Origin: CAVVJA01 sp963809815
GTDB lineage: Bacteria > Actinomycetota > Actinomycetes > Mycobacteriales > Jatrophihabitantaceae
Reading direction: 5' to 3'
Assembly: GCA_963809815.1 (NCBI GenBank)
Contig: CAWELM010000014.1
Span: 1-64,000, forward strand
DNA: 64,000 nucleotides
Below the pieces are notes generated by a model that was given only the letters and a program-made list of their open reading frames with translations, was not told the DNA's origin and did no database searches. This document shows, one piece after another, positions 26,748-35,880 of the stretch (its first letter is position 1; each line of letters starts with the position of its first letter). The translations under genes were made by a program, and so were the position numbers.

Positions 26748-27136
26748 GACGAGGGGACAGCCATGAGCGGCCACTGAGACTCGTCGTCGGCGTCCGGCTC
26801 GGTAGCAGCGATCGCCGTAGCGTCGACCGTGAGTGCCGGCCACGCGCCCAGCGGACGGACAACTAGGGAAACCCGAGCGGTTGTCCGATCGGCCGACTGG
26901 GAGACAGATACGGATGCACCAGGAGCGACCTGGCTGACCAGGCGGTGCGCGGCGGCGGTGTCGCCGCGAGCAGCGGCCCGAGCCGCTTCCCTCGCGGCGT
27001 CCTCCGCTCGGACGCGTTGACCAACGACCGTCACCGTGGCCAGACCCGCGGCAAGCACAATGATCAGCACGGGAAGCGCCATCGCTAGTTCCGCCGTCAC
27101 CATCCCACGGTCGCCACGCAAGCGGTTGGCGATCAC
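26744..27136 (-). CDS. TadE family minor pilin
   Basis: 130 aa. RGMVTAELAMALPVLIIVLA, then AGLATVTVVGQRVRAEDAAR and EAARAAARG, has the pseudopilin cleavage-like site before MVTAELA and the conserved Glu five residues into the mature protein. It resembles Rv3655c. Start is GTG at 27136, overlapping the stop of the Flp-like gene (GTGA). Membrane-anchored, outward facing. Confidence 0.85.
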   Translation of the reverse strand: MIANRLRGDRGMVTAELAMALPVLIIVLAAGLATVTVVGQRVRAEDAAREAARAAARGDTAAAHRLVSQVAPGASVSVSQSADRTTARVSLVVRPLGAWPALTVDATAIAATEPDADDESQWPLMAVPSS

Positions 27137-27309
27137 AACGTGTGCAGCGCGGATTGAATGATCGCGGTCAGGGCTGACTGCACGACGCCGCTTTGCACCA
27201 CCTTGTACAAGACGGCCGCGAATGCCACCGCGGCAATCGTGCCGACCGCGTATTCCGCCGTCGTCATGCCGGCGTCGTCGCGCACGAGCTGCCGCAACTT
27301 CCTGATCAT
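27133..27309 (-). CDS. Flp-type pilin (DUF4244)
   Basis: 58 aa. KLRQLVRDDAGMTTAEYAVG, then TIAAVAFAAVLYKVVQSG, matches the small pilin DUF4244: a basic leader, the MTTAEYAVG processing region and one hydrophobic helix. This would be the main pilus subunit of the tad system (Rv3656c equivalent). The ATG at 27309 is preferred to the GTG three codons earlier, because GGGAGG directly abuts that GTG and is well spaced for the ATG. Confidence 0.87.
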   Translation of the reverse strand: MIRKLRQLVRDDAGMTTAEYAVGTIAAVAFAAVLYKVVQSGVVQSALTAIIQSALHTL

Positions 27310-27810
27310 GTCAGCCACCTCCCGGCAGCAGTTACCGGTCCGACCTTCGGACCTGTGCTGCCTCGATGCCTCGAAGCCAACCGCTCACATGGCTTCGGCG
27401 CTGGGCGTGCGGTACGACTGTGGACAAGTCACGGGCTGTGGATGCTCGACTTGACAATGCGCGGCGTCACAATGCGCGCGGCGTCCAGCCGCCATCGACC
27501 TGAACATGGCTCCGAGCACCGCCGCCACGCCCGGGAAGCCGGCCGCCTCGACTAACGCGCAGGCGTTCGCACACTCGGCAGTGTCGTCTTAGCCAGCGAT
27601 GTGCCCCTCAGGGACAGCTAATAAAAGCGCGTGACAGCGCGGGCCGCGCGGACGATGGCTCGCGCACAGGCGCGACGAACCAGCGCTACGCGGCACGCGG
27701 TCTCGGCGTGCTCGCTCCGGCCGGCGAACGTCATGTCGCTAGTTGTCCCGCTTGCAATGTTCTCTGCCTGGATGCGCGTATCCAGGCGGACAGATCGCCG
27801 AGGAGGAGAC
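27310..27810. other. intergenic region between pilin and tadC genes
   Basis: No confident gene. It contains the promoter-like module at 27419-27456. The pilin genes and tadC are usually closer, so this stretch splits the cluster in two. A small plus-strand candidate follows at 27811. Confidence 0.5.
27419..27456 (+). promoter_or_regulatory. paired DnaA-box-like sites plus TTGACA module (copy 1)
   Basis: TGTGGACAA at 27419 is the exact reverse complement of the actinobacterial DnaA box TTGTCCACA. A second TGTGGA starts at 27437, and CGACTTGACA follows with TTGACA at 27451. The same arrangement, with the same 14-base distance from second box to TTGACA, recurs at 31570-31608 at the other end of the tad genes. 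No clear -10 follows. Confidence 0.5.
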
Positions 27811-28043
27811 GAATGGGAGCGCCATTTCGCGACGACCCCGAGGCCGCCACGACAATCACGCCGCGATCCGGGTCCCCACGAAGTCGCGCCACAGAGATTC
27901 CGTGGGGTCTAGTGAGGCGGGAGCCGCCGCCTGGGCCGCGCAGGCGGGTAACACACCTCGCTAGCGGGACAGGAAGCCCACATTCACCAGAAATCGTGGA
28001 TCGCTTCGCGCTGTCGGCGAGCGGGAACCGATGCGCGCTATGA
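27811..28043 (+). CDS. candidate small protein, unknown
   Basis: 77 aa starting MGAPFRDDPEAATTITP. An excellent Shine-Dalgarno, GAGGAGGAG, lies 5 bases before the ATG. The product is basic, Pro-rich and has no recognised family. It is convergent with tadC and overlaps its end by 6 bases. The promoter-like module at 27419 lies upstream on the same strand. It may be chance; the ribosome binding site is the main support. Confidence 0.3.
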
Positions 28044-28802
28044 CAAATCGGTGAACGCTCCACCCGCGAGCCCAATGACTATGGGGACAACCCCGACGCA
28101 CACGAAGGCGGGAAGGAAGCACAGGCCGAGTGGCGCCATCGTCCAGATCGCCGTGCGATGTGCCCGGGCCTGCGCGGCGGCCCGAGTTTCCGCCCGTAGC
28201 TCGCGAGCAAGTTGTTCGAGGCTCCCGGCCAGCCGGATCCCGCTCTGCGCACTTCGGCATGCGGTCCGGGCCACGCCCCCGAGAACCGGATCGGCGAGGA
28301 GCGCCTCCCACGCCTCGGGTGGGTCGGCACCAAGCCGCATAAGCCCAGCGACCTGCGCCAGTTCCGCCGACGTTCGAGAGTCGGCGGTCACTGCCACGGC
28401 AGCGAGCGCCGCATCAACGGGCTGACCCGCCCGCAGTGCCGCAGCCAGGAGGTCGGCGGTCAACGCAAGCCCACTTATCCGCCGACCGTCAGGGCGGGAG
28501 CGCGATCGTCGGGCTAGATGCGCGGCACCAGCGGCCACGAGGGGCGCGACGATCACGCTGGCGACGCTGCCGGTGACAGGGCCCAAGATGGCGAGCGCGG
28601 CCACAACACCGGCAGCGCCCGATATCAAGCCCAGGCGTCCGGGCGAGAGCCCGGCTCGGACGGGCGTTCGGCGGACTAGCCAATGCGAGCTCCAGCCGGT
28701 TAGGCGGCCGGACGCTGGCGTGATCACCGAGGAGTGATCGCGTACACGTCGTCCGCTGAGCCAGATCCCGGCGGCGAGCAGACCGAGGGCGACCGGGGTC
28801 AC
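28038..28802 (-). CDS. tadC: TadC-like type II secretion F domain protein
   Basis: 254 aa. Contains the T2SSF pattern ALAADLLAAALRAGQPVDAA-like (LTADLLAAALRAGQPVDAAL), ACRSAQSGIRLAGSLEQLAR, and C-terminal membrane helices MAPLGLCFLPAFVCVGVVPI and VIGLAGGAFTDLS. It is the inner-membrane platform partner of TadB in pilus assembly (Rv3657c/3658c type). GTG at 28802 overlaps the tadB stop (GTGA). Confidence 0.87.
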   Translation of the reverse strand: MTPVALGLLAAGIWLSGRRVRDHSSVITPASGRLTGWSSHWLVRRTPVRAGLSPGRLGLISGAAGVVAALAILGPVTGSVASVIVAPLVAAGAAHLARRSRSRPDGRRISGLALTADLLAAALRAGQPVDAALAAVAVTADSRTSAELAQVAGLMRLGADPPEAWEALLADPVLGGVARTACRSAQSGIRLAGSLEQLARELRAETRAAAQARAHRTAIWTMAPLGLCFLPAFVCVGVVPIVIGLAGGAFTDLS

Positions 28803-29656
28803 GGCGGACGCTCCGCGCCGCTTATCAAGCGCTCCGTCCAGAGCACCCCGACGGCCGTGAGCACTGTGCCCGCGGCGAGCGCGCCGTGTCCGACTGACGT
28901 ATGGAACAGCACCTCAAGAGGAGCGGCTCCTAGTCCAACGCCCATGGCGACGCCGAGAACTGGGAGCACGGCCAGCAGCGCAGCCGAAGCGCGGGCACCA
29001 GATACCGCTGCAGCCAAGTCACGGGCGATCCCCATCCGATCTGCGACATCGTTACGAGCCCGATCGAGAACCGCAGCGACGGGGGCGCCGGTGCGAACCG
29101 CGACCTCCAATGCAGCCGCCACGGGGCGAAGCTCGGTGCCCATAGCGCCCGAGACCAACGCGGCCGCCGGGTCGCCCGCCTCTTCGACTGCGTACGCAGC
29201 GGCACGAAAGGCCGCATCGAACCGTCCGGCGACGTCCGCAGCGGCAAGCAAGGCGTGGTCCGTCCGGCTACCTGCAGCGAGCTCGGCGCAGATGAGCCCC
29301 AGCGCGGCATTGAGCGCCTTGTCGTCGGCCGCGCGTTTCCGGCGGAGCGCCCTCCATCGCAGAAGCCGCCACGCCAAGGCAGGAAGCATCGCGGCGGCAA
29401 CCCCGACCCCAACGCCAAACTGCACTCCAGCTACGGCTCCGCTCATTGCGACAACCGCGACCCCCCCAGCAGGACCGGGAAGGATGCGGCCTGATCGCCG
29501 GCGCCGGCGCCGAGGCGGCGGCGGCCAAGCCGAGTCGGCAACCTCACCGAGCCGGCCAGCCTGGACAAGCCCGGTGAGCCGGCGCCGGTCGACCGACGAC
29601 AGCGGCCAGCACAGGATTGCCATCCCCACGGCCGCCGCGAGAAGGCTGATTGTCAC
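28799..29656 (-). CDS. tadB: TadB-like type II secretion F domain protein
   Basis: 285 aa. An N-terminal helix and a basic cytoplasmic patch (PPPPRRRRRRSGR) precede two membrane helices. The T2SSF domain follows, with LGLICAELAAGSRTDHALLA, AALEVAVRTGAPVAAVLDRA and RASAALLAVLPVLGVAMGVG. It forms the membrane platform with TadC. GTG at 29656 overlaps the tadA stop. Confidence 0.85.
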   Translation of the reverse strand: MTISLLAAAVGMAILCWPLSSVDRRRLTGLVQAGRLGEVADSAWPPPPRRRRRRSGRILPGPAGGVAVVAMSGAVAGVQFGVGVGVAAAMLPALAWRLLRWRALRRKRAADDKALNAALGLICAELAAGSRTDHALLAAADVAGRFDAAFRAAAYAVEEAGDPAAALVSGAMGTELRPVAAALEVAVRTGAPVAAVLDRARNDVADRMGIARDLAAAVSGARASAALLAVLPVLGVAMGVGLGAAPLEVLFHTSVGHGALAAGTVLTAVGVLWTERLISGAERPP

Positions 29657-30840
29657 CGGATCAGCTCCGGAACACCGACGCCGCGGTCTCGCAATCGGCG
29701 GCTCAGGTCGGCCGCCCCCGGTAGCTGGCCCCTAGAGGCGGACCACGCCGCCGTCACCGTCAAGTCCGTGCCGCCCGCTTGCGCGACAGCGATCTCCTCG
29801 ATTCGTCGCGATCCCCCGTCTCTGCGCAGATGGACAATGACATCGATCGCCCCCAAGACCTGACTGATCACGGCGGCCCGACTGAGCCCAGCCAGTGCGC
29901 CAAGGGCCACCAGACGAGCTGGCACGTCGCTGGCTGTGTTCGCATGTACGGTCGCGGCGCCGCCCTCGTGACCGGTATTCAGTGCGACGAGCAGCTCGGC
30001 CATCTCGGCGCCGCGGAACTCGCCGACAATCAGCCGATCAGGGCGCATCCGGAGCGCTTGCCGGACCAGCTCCCGCAGACCAATCGCGCCCTGGCCCTCC
30101 ACATTCGGCGCCCGCGTGACCAGCCGGAGGATGTGCGGATGGTCGATCTCGAGCTCGGCGGCGTCTTCGATGACTACCAGCCGCTCGTCCGGCGTGGCCG
30201 TCGCCAGCATGGCGCCGAGCAGCGTCGTCTTCCCGCTGCCTGTCCCACCGCTCACCAGCACCGCCAGGCGGGCGGCTACGACCGCCGCCAGCAATTCGGC
30301 CAGCTCGGGCGGCGCCAGCTGGGCGAGCGTGAACCGGCGGCGCTGCAGAACCCGCAGCGAAATCGTCGGATGCGCGGTGATCGGCGGCAGGACAGCATGC
30401 AGCCTGGTGCCGTCCGGCAAGGTCGCATCGACGAAGGGACTGGCGTCATCCAGCCGGCGCCCGGCGCCCGCCGCCAGCCGTTGCGCCAGTCGGCGTACTG
30501 CGGCGTCGTCCGGAAATGTCACTGCGACGCGCTCTATGCCGAACCCCCGATCCAGCCACACCTCGGACGGACCGTTCACCATGACATCGGTGATGCCGGG
30601 CAACTCCAGCAGATGTTCCAGCGGCCCGGCGCCGGCGAGCTCGGCCGCAACCTCACGCCGCAGCTCGGCCAGTACCACGTCGTCAGCGAGGACTGCCGCC
30701 TCATCCCGCACGATCGAGGCGAGCGCCGGATCATCGCTGCTACCTGCGGTGCTAACAAGCCGATGGCGGATCCGATCGACGAGCACGCCGGACACTTCCG
30801 ATGAACGGTGGGCTGGGGCGGTCGATGCCATTTCGGACAC
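29653..30840 (-). CDS. tadA: TadA/CpaF secretion ATPase
   Basis: 395 aa. The P-loop GGTGSGKTTLLG, Asp box VVIEDAAELEIDHPHILRLV, and Walker B/His box LRMRPDRLIVGEFRGAEMAE with GHEGGAATVHAN define a CpaF-type ATPase that powers pilus assembly. The N-terminal part (LEHLLELPGITDVMVNGPSE) is the family N1 domain. Start GTG at 30840, with an in-frame ATG three codons on. It lies 6 bases after the cpaE-like gene and overlaps tadB, so all tad platform genes form one operon. Confidence 0.93.
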   Translation of the reverse strand: MSEMASTAPAHRSSEVSGVLVDRIRHRLVSTAGSSDDPALASIVRDEAAVLADDVVLAELRREVAAELAGAGPLEHLLELPGITDVMVNGPSEVWLDRGFGIERVAVTFPDDAAVRRLAQRLAAGAGRRLDDASPFVDATLPDGTRLHAVLPPITAHPTISLRVLQRRRFTLAQLAPPELAELLAAVVAARLAVLVSGGTGSGKTTLLGAMLATATPDERLVVIEDAAELEIDHPHILRLVTRAPNVEGQGAIGLRELVRQALRMRPDRLIVGEFRGAEMAELLVALNTGHEGGAATVHANTASDVPARLVALGALAGLSRAAVISQVLGAIDVIVHLRRDGGSRRIEEIAVAQAGGTDLTVTAAWSASRGQLPGAADLSRRLRDRGVGVPELIR

Positions 30841-30846
30841 TGTCAG

Positions 30847-31518
30847 TCACCCGGCCCATGCGTCTAGAACGCCGACAGCCACCCGACGCAGCGGCACTGG
30901 CCAGGTCACCGGATCTGGGGACAGCCGGCGTAGGTCGCCCGGGATCCGGCCGATGAGTGGTACGCCGACCAGGCCCGCTACCTCATGCGGTGCGGCACCG
31001 CCGCGCACGATCAGCGCGATTCGCATGCCGGTGCCTAGCCCCGCCGCCACGGATCGCGCCCCAGCTATCGACGCTACGTCGCACCCGGCAATGAGCACGA
31101 CGAGATCGCAGCGGGTGAGTGCCGCCGAGCGGACCGGAGCGGCCCACCGTGGCAGGTCGACCACTACCGGACCGACGCGCCGGGCAACAGGCAATAGCTG
31201 AGCAACGGAATCGGCCGAGGGGGTCACGTCCGCCGCCACGAAAGCGACCGACGACCAGGTCGGCAGGCCCTCGGCCAGCGCCGCGGCCTCCAGCCGACCG
31301 CCCGCTAGTCGTAGGCCCGACCATCGCGGACCGGGCACGCCCTCCACCCCGAGCAGTACGTCGATCCCACCCGACGTCGGGTCAAGCTCGACGAGAACGG
31401 CCCGGCTGACCGACTTGGCACGCGCCGCCAGCCGAGCGAGGCCAGCCGCAAATGTGCTTGCACCGACGCCGCCGCTCCCGCCGACGACGCCGATCACCGG
31501 CGCGACTGGTTCATCCAC
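30847..31518 (-). CDS. CpaE/Ssd-like P-loop protein
   Basis: 223 aa. IGVVGGSGGVGASTFAAGLA is a deviant Walker A of the MinD/ParA superfamily, followed by AVLVELDPTSGGIDVLLG and later VVVDLPRW and LVVLIAGCDVASIAGAR. It equals the septum-site/CpaE-like protein Rv3660c, which heads the tad operon. It likely localises the pilus machine. It is short, lacking the N-terminal receiver-like domain of longer CpaE proteins. Divergent from the HAD gene. Confidence 0.88.
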   Translation of the reverse strand: MDEPVAPVIGVVGGSGGVGASTFAAGLARLAARAKSVSRAVLVELDPTSGGIDVLLGVEGVPGPRWSGLRLAGGRLEAAALAEGLPTWSSVAFVAADVTPSADSVAQLLPVARRVGPVVVDLPRWAAPVRSAALTRCDLVVLIAGCDVASIAGARSVAAGLGTGMRIALIVRGGAAPHEVAGLVGVPLIGRIPGDLRRLSPDPVTWPVPLRRVAVGVLDAWAG

Positions 31519-31569
31519 AACCCGGAGTCAAGCGGGTCGGGGTGGATACGGCCCGGCAACGAGCGCGCC

Positions 31570-31608
31570 TGTGGATAACTACCTGGCCTGTGGACGTCCG
31601 ACTTGACA
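31570..31608 (+). promoter_or_regulatory. paired DnaA-box-like sites plus TTGACA module (copy 2)
   Basis: TGTGGATAA at 31570 is the exact reverse complement of the classical DnaA box TTATCCACA, a second TGTGGA starts at 31589, and CGACTTGACA ends with TTGACA at 31603-31608. It lies between the divergent cpaE-like and HAD genes, directly ahead of the HAD start at 31618, so TTGACA could be part of a promoter only if transcription starts within the first codons or the start is further downstream. Confidence 0.5.
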
Positions 31609-31617
31609 GGGCGCGCA

Positions 31618-32475
31618 ATGGTGATGGCTCCCCGTATCGTCTCCGAGGTGGGTAGGCCAGCGGCATTCTTCGACCTAGACAAGACGATCATCGCCAAGTC
31701 GAGCACGCTCGCGTTCGGGCGACCGTTCTACCAGAGCGGCTTGCTGAATCGCCGGGCCGTACTACGCAGCGCGTACGCCCAGTTCGTGTTTGCGCTCGCT
31801 GGAGCGGATGAGGACCAGATGGACCGGATGCGCGACTACATCACCGCGATGTGCACCGGATGGGACGTCGCTCAGATTCGAGAGATCGTCAACGAGACGC
31901 TGCACGACATCATCGATCCGATCGTCTACGACGAGGCGGTCGAACGCATCCAGCAGCACAAGTCGGCTGGTCAGGACGTCGTCATTGTTTCCTCATCCGG
32001 AGAGGAAGTCGTCGGCCCGATCGGTGCGATGGTCGGTGCGGATTACGTCCTCGCCACACGCATGGTCGTAAGCGATGACGGCAAATACACAGGCGAGATC
32101 GAACGGTACGTCTACGGGCCGGAGAAGGCAGAGGCAGTCCGGGAGCTCGCGGCCGAACGTGGATATGACCTCGCCGCGTCCTACGCGTACTCGGATTCGA
32201 TCACGGATCTACCTCTGCTGGAGGAGGTGGGCCATCCCACGGCGGTCAACCCGGACCGGGCGTTACGAAAGATCGCCGTGGAGCGCGGCTGGCCGATTCT
32301 GACATTTGCGAACGGAGTGCCGCTTCGGGAACGAATCTCCGGACTCCGGCCGCCACACGCCACTGCCACCCTGAGCGTCGCCAGCGCCAGCGTCGCCGCA
32401 GTAGGCGCGGCCTGGTACGCATTGCATCGCCGTCGAACGCGGGAACGTGCCACCACATCCCAGATCAGTCGGTGA
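31618..32475 (+). CDS. HAD-IB family phosphatase with C-terminal membrane anchor
   Basis: 285 aa. AAFFDLDKTIIAKSS is HAD motif I, DVVIVSSSGEEVVGPIG is motif II, and YAYSDSITDLPLLEEVGHPT is motif IV, of the SerB-like IB subgroup. A hydrophobic stretch near the end (LSVASASVAAVGAAWYALHR) suggests membrane attachment. It equals Rv3661. The substrate is unknown; family relatives act on phosphoserine or lysophospholipid phosphates. ATG at 31618 or two codons later. It is divergent from the tad operon. Confidence 0.9.
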   Translation: MVMAPRIVSEVGRPAAFFDLDKTIIAKSSTLAFGRPFYQSGLLNRRAVLRSAYAQFVFALAGADEDQMDRMRDYITAMCTGWDVAQIREIVNETLHDIIDPIVYDEAVERIQQHKSAGQDVVIVSSSGEEVVGPIGAMVGADYVLATRMVVSDDGKYTGEIERYVYGPEKAEAVRELAAERGYDLAASYAYSDSITDLPLLEEVGHPTAVNPDRALRKIAVERGWPILTFANGVPLRERISGLRPPHATATLSVASASVAAVGAAWYALHRRRTRERATTSQISR

Positions 32476-33068
32476 GCCTGTTTCTCGTGGCAAATACGGC
32501 GAATTGAGGTTGTGGGCCACCAGTGGCCGGTCGCGGTGCCCAGAGAAATCTCGCTATGGCAAGACCCAGTAGCCGGCTCTTTTCCGCCGAACCCGCCAAA
32601 TAGCGCTTCCAGCGCCATGGCAAAGGAATTACATAGCCTCGGGGTCTTGTGCACCTCAGCTCCACGGGGTGAAATGACTGCATCGGACGAGGCTCGTCGA
32701 TGGCGGTCCAGCCCCCAGCGGGTCTCACCCGGCACGGTCACGACGGGAACCCACGCGGCGACCCCACCACGCAACAGGTGCGTCGGCGCGGCCGCTGAGG
32801 GCTCGCGCCCGACAGGCGACAGGTGCACGCTTGGTACCCCGGACGACCGTCAGGCGGCGTCGCGAGTAAGCGGCGCCGCCGTCCATGTCCGGACTCAGAG
32901 CTCGCGCCAATAGGGTCGCCGGAGCCGATCGGGGTTCGCCGCGAAATCGCGTGGCGATCGGGGGTCCTGCGGAAACCGCTCGGCAATCCAGTGATCTTGC
33001 GCAGGCGATAACGAGACCGTCGGCGCCTGAGCCCGCCGCCGGGCAGCAGTTGTCTATTGGCGCAGGCT
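32476..33068. other. intergenic region, no gene recognised
   Basis: About 590 bases between two convergent genes. No conserved coding frame, RNA or long repeat seen. Open frames here have erratic composition and lack start signals. Confidence 0.5.
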
Positions 33069-33821
33069 TTAAGCCGTTACGCCCCGAGCGATGGCCTCAC
33101 AGATCGCGGTCGTCTCGCGGGCACCGACCACGATCGCGTCGGCGCAATGGCCGATCCAAAGAGACAGACCGTCCCGACTACCGTCTTGGTACGCCGTCAG
33201 CGTGGACTCGAACTCGGGCCGAAGCTCCCAGTGCCCTACCTCGAAGGTCACCAGTGACTTCGGATCCAAGCCAAGGTCGATGAGCGTTAGCCGCTCGGCC
33301 GCTCGCGCCACAATGCCGGAGACCGGCGGGAAGGCGTCAAGCGCCAAGATCTCGCCCTGCGCCACGGCCGCCACGACCAACGCCGGAGCCGACGTCTCGG
33401 AAAGGACACCAGCCAGCGTGTCAAGGCGTTCGGCCACGCCGGGAACCTCTGATGGCCGGCCCAGCAATTCAGGGTCGGATATCAGATCGACCGCCGCGAC
33501 GGCATGGAGTCGGGCCAGCGCCTGCCGGGGCGCGCGACTCCAGGTGCCGGCCAAGGCTCCGATTTCGCCCTGAGCCCGCAGCGCGGCCTGTACAAGCGGA
33601 TCCGCCGCGGCCACTCCGGATCGAACGTCGGCGAGTTCGGCTTGGCTACCCGCCAAAGCGGCCGATGCCCAGGCACCCCGCAGCGCCGACTCCGCCGACA
33701 CCTCAGCCGAACGCCGCAGGAGCACCCGGTGGTTGAGCATCGCATCGACTGCGGCGCGGGCTCCCGCGACTCCATCGACGACGCCCGGCAGGCCGAGTAA
33801 TGACTCCAGCGGATCCGTCAC
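33069..33821 (-). CDS. conserved hypothetical protein (Rv3662c-like)
   Basis: 250 aa. Features ALRGAWASAALAGSQAELAD, then GTWSRAPRQALARLHAVAAV, then RLDTLAGVLSETSAPALVVA and AAVAQGEILALDAFPPVSGI, resembling a helical Fic-like or oxidoreductase-annotated actinobacterial protein between cpaE/HAD and acs. No catalytic Fic motif (HPFxxGNGR) is present. Function unknown. Start ATG at 33821. Confidence 0.8.
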   Translation of the reverse strand: MTDPLESLLGLPGVVDGVAGARAAVDAMLNHRVLLRRSAEVSAESALRGAWASAALAGSQAELADVRSGVAAADPLVQAALRAQGEIGALAGTWSRAPRQALARLHAVAAVDLISDPELLGRPSEVPGVAERLDTLAGVLSETSAPALVVAAVAQGEILALDAFPPVSGIVARAAERLTLIDLGLDPKSLVTFEVGHWELRPEFESTLTAYQDGSRDGLSLWIGHCADAIVVGARETTAICEAIARGVTA

Positions 33822-33915
33822 GGCGTGGAGCGTATCGGCAGGACGGCCTGCCGATAGCCGGACCGACTACGGTGCGAAAGGAAGCCTCATCGCGCCGACT
33901 CGACAGGAGGTACCC

Positions 33916-35880
33916 GTGTCCGAAGCCCTGTCCAACCTGTTGCACGAAGAACGCCGGTTCGAGCCGACGCCCGAGTTCGCCGCGGCCGCAAACGTCAAGG
34001 CCGAGGCATATGTCGCCGCCGACGATCGACTGGGATTCTGGGAAGAGCAGGCCAGTCGGCTGCTATGGACGACGCGATGGTCGGACGTAATGGAGTGGAA
34101 CGCACCGTTCGCCCGCTGGTTCGCCGAAGGCACCATCAACGCCTCGGTCAACTGCGTCGACCGGCACGTGGCCGAGGGTCGCGGTGATCGCATCGCCTTT
34201 CACTTCGAGGGTGAACCTGGCGATACGCGCACCATCACTTACGCCGAGCTACTAGCAGAGGTGTGTAAGGCTGCGAACGCGCTGACTGCTTTGGGCATCC
34301 AAAAGGGCGACCGCGTTGCGATTTACCTGCCAATGATCCCCGAGGCGGTGATCAGCATGCTGGCGTGCGCGCGAATCGGCGCACCGCATTCAGTCATCTT
34401 CGGAGGGTTTTCGGCGCAAGCCATTTACGACCGGGTCGTCGACGCGGACGCCAAGCTTGTGATTACTGCGGACGGCGGCTACCGCCGCGGTAGCGCGAGC
34501 GCACTGAAGCCGGCCGTCGATGAGGCCCTCGGGAAGGGTCAGACGAACGTCTCGCACGTGCTGGTCGTCCGTCGGACGGGTGGCGAAGTCCCATGGAACG
34601 ACGGGCGCGACATCTGGTGGCACGAATTCGTCGACGCGCAGCCGAAGGAACACGTCGCCGAGGCATTCGACGCGGAGCATCCGCTCTTCATCCTCTACAC
34701 ATCAGGGACTACCGGGAAGCCGAAAGGCATCCTGCACACGACCGGCGGGTACCTGACGCAGGTCGCGTTCACCCACTACGCAGTCTTCGACCTCAAGGCT
34801 CCGACCGACGTGTTCTGGTGCACGGCCGACATCGGATGGGTAACCGGGCACAGCTACATCGTGTATGGCCCGCTGGCCAACGGGGCGACCCAAGTGATGT
34901 ACGAGGGAACGCCGGACACGCCGCACCGCGGCCGTTGGTGGGAAATCATCGAGAAGTATCGGATAACCCTGCTCTACACCGCTCCCACCGCAATTCGTAC
35001 GTTCATGAAGTGGGGCGAGGACATCCCGGCTGGGTTCGACCTGTCCTCCCTCCGCCTGCTCGGCTCGGTCGGAGAACCGATCAATCCCGAGGCCTGGATC
35101 TGGTACCGCCGGGTCATCGGCGGCGATCGCGTCCCCGTCGTCGACACGTGGTGGCAGACCGAAACCGGCGCCATCATGATCAGTCCGCTCCCAGGTGTCA
35201 CCGCTGCCAAGCCCGGTTCGGCGACGCGGCCTCTGCCCGGCGTCAGCGCCGACGTCGTGGATTACGACGGCCAGCCGGTCCCCAACGGCGGTGGCGGGTT
35301 CCTGGTCCTGACCGAGCCGTGGCCGGCGATGTTGCGCGGCATTTGGGGCGACGATGAGCGTTATCGGGAGACCTATTGGTCTCGGTTCGCCAAACAGGGG
35401 TACTACTTCGCGGGCGATGGCGCGAAGAAGGACGACGACGGCGACTTGTGGCTGCTCGGGCGGGTGGACGACGTGATGAACGTGTCCGGCCACCGCATCT
35501 CGACGACGGAGGTGGAGTCGGCCCTCGTCTCCCACGAGAAGGTCGCGGAGGCAGCCGTCGTCGGCGCCACCGACCCAACCACCGGGCAAGCCGTTGTCGC
35601 GTTCGTGATCTTGCGTGGGCAGCCGCAGGACATCGACGGTGACGCCATCGCCAAGGAGTTGCGCGATCACGTAGCCAAGGAGATCGGGCCGATCGCGAAG
35701 CCACGGCAGATTCTTGTCGTCCCCGAACTGCCCAAGACCCGTTCCGGCAAGATCATGCGGCGCCTGTTGCGGGATGTAGCCGAACACCGGCAGCTTGGCG
35801 ACGTCACCACGCTCACCGACTCCGCGGTCATGGACCTCATCAGCGAGAAGCTTCCGACCGCAGCCTCGAGCGAGGACTAA
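33916..35880 (+). CDS. acs: acetyl-CoA synthetase
   Basis: 654 aa, full length. The AMP-binding core is ILYTSGTTGKPKG, followed by WCTADIGWVTGHSYIVYGPL, DTWWQTETGAIMISPLPG, GDGAKKDDDGDLWLLGRVDD and the C-terminal PKTRSGKIMRRLLR, whose Lys is the acetylation-control site. It makes acetyl-CoA from acetate, ATP and CoA. GTG at 33916 follows AGGAGG by 6 bases; the open frame further upstream is a shadow. A short stem (GGAGCC-AGG-GGCTCC, 35902-35916) follows the stop but has no T run. Confidence 0.97.
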   Translation: MSEALSNLLHEERRFEPTPEFAAAANVKAEAYVAADDRLGFWEEQASRLLWTTRWSDVMEWNAPFARWFAEGTINASVNCVDRHVAEGRGDRIAFHFEGEPGDTRTITYAELLAEVCKAANALTALGIQKGDRVAIYLPMIPEAVISMLACARIGAPHSVIFGGFSAQAIYDRVVDADAKLVITADGGYRRGSASALKPAVDEALGKGQTNVSHVLVVRRTGGEVPWNDGRDIWWHEFVDAQPKEHVAEAFDAEHPLFILYTSGTTGKPKGILHTTGGYLTQVAFTHYAVFDLKAPTDVFWCTADIGWVTGHSYIVYGPLANGATQVMYEGTPDTPHRGRWWEIIEKYRITLLYTAPTAIRTFMKWGEDIPAGFDLSSLRLLGSVGEPINPEAWIWYRRVIGGDRVPVVDTWWQTETGAIMISPLPGVTAAKPGSATRPLPGVSADVVDYDGQPVPNGGGGFLVLTEPWPAMLRGIWGDDERYRETYWSRFAKQGYYFAGDGAKKDDDGDLWLLGRVDDVMNVSGHRISTTEVESALVSHEKVAEAAVVGATDPTTGQAVVAFVILRGQPQDIDGDAIAKELRDHVAKEIGPIAKPRQILVVPELPKTRSGKIMRRLLRDVAEHRQLGDVTTLTDSAVMDLISEKLPTAASSED

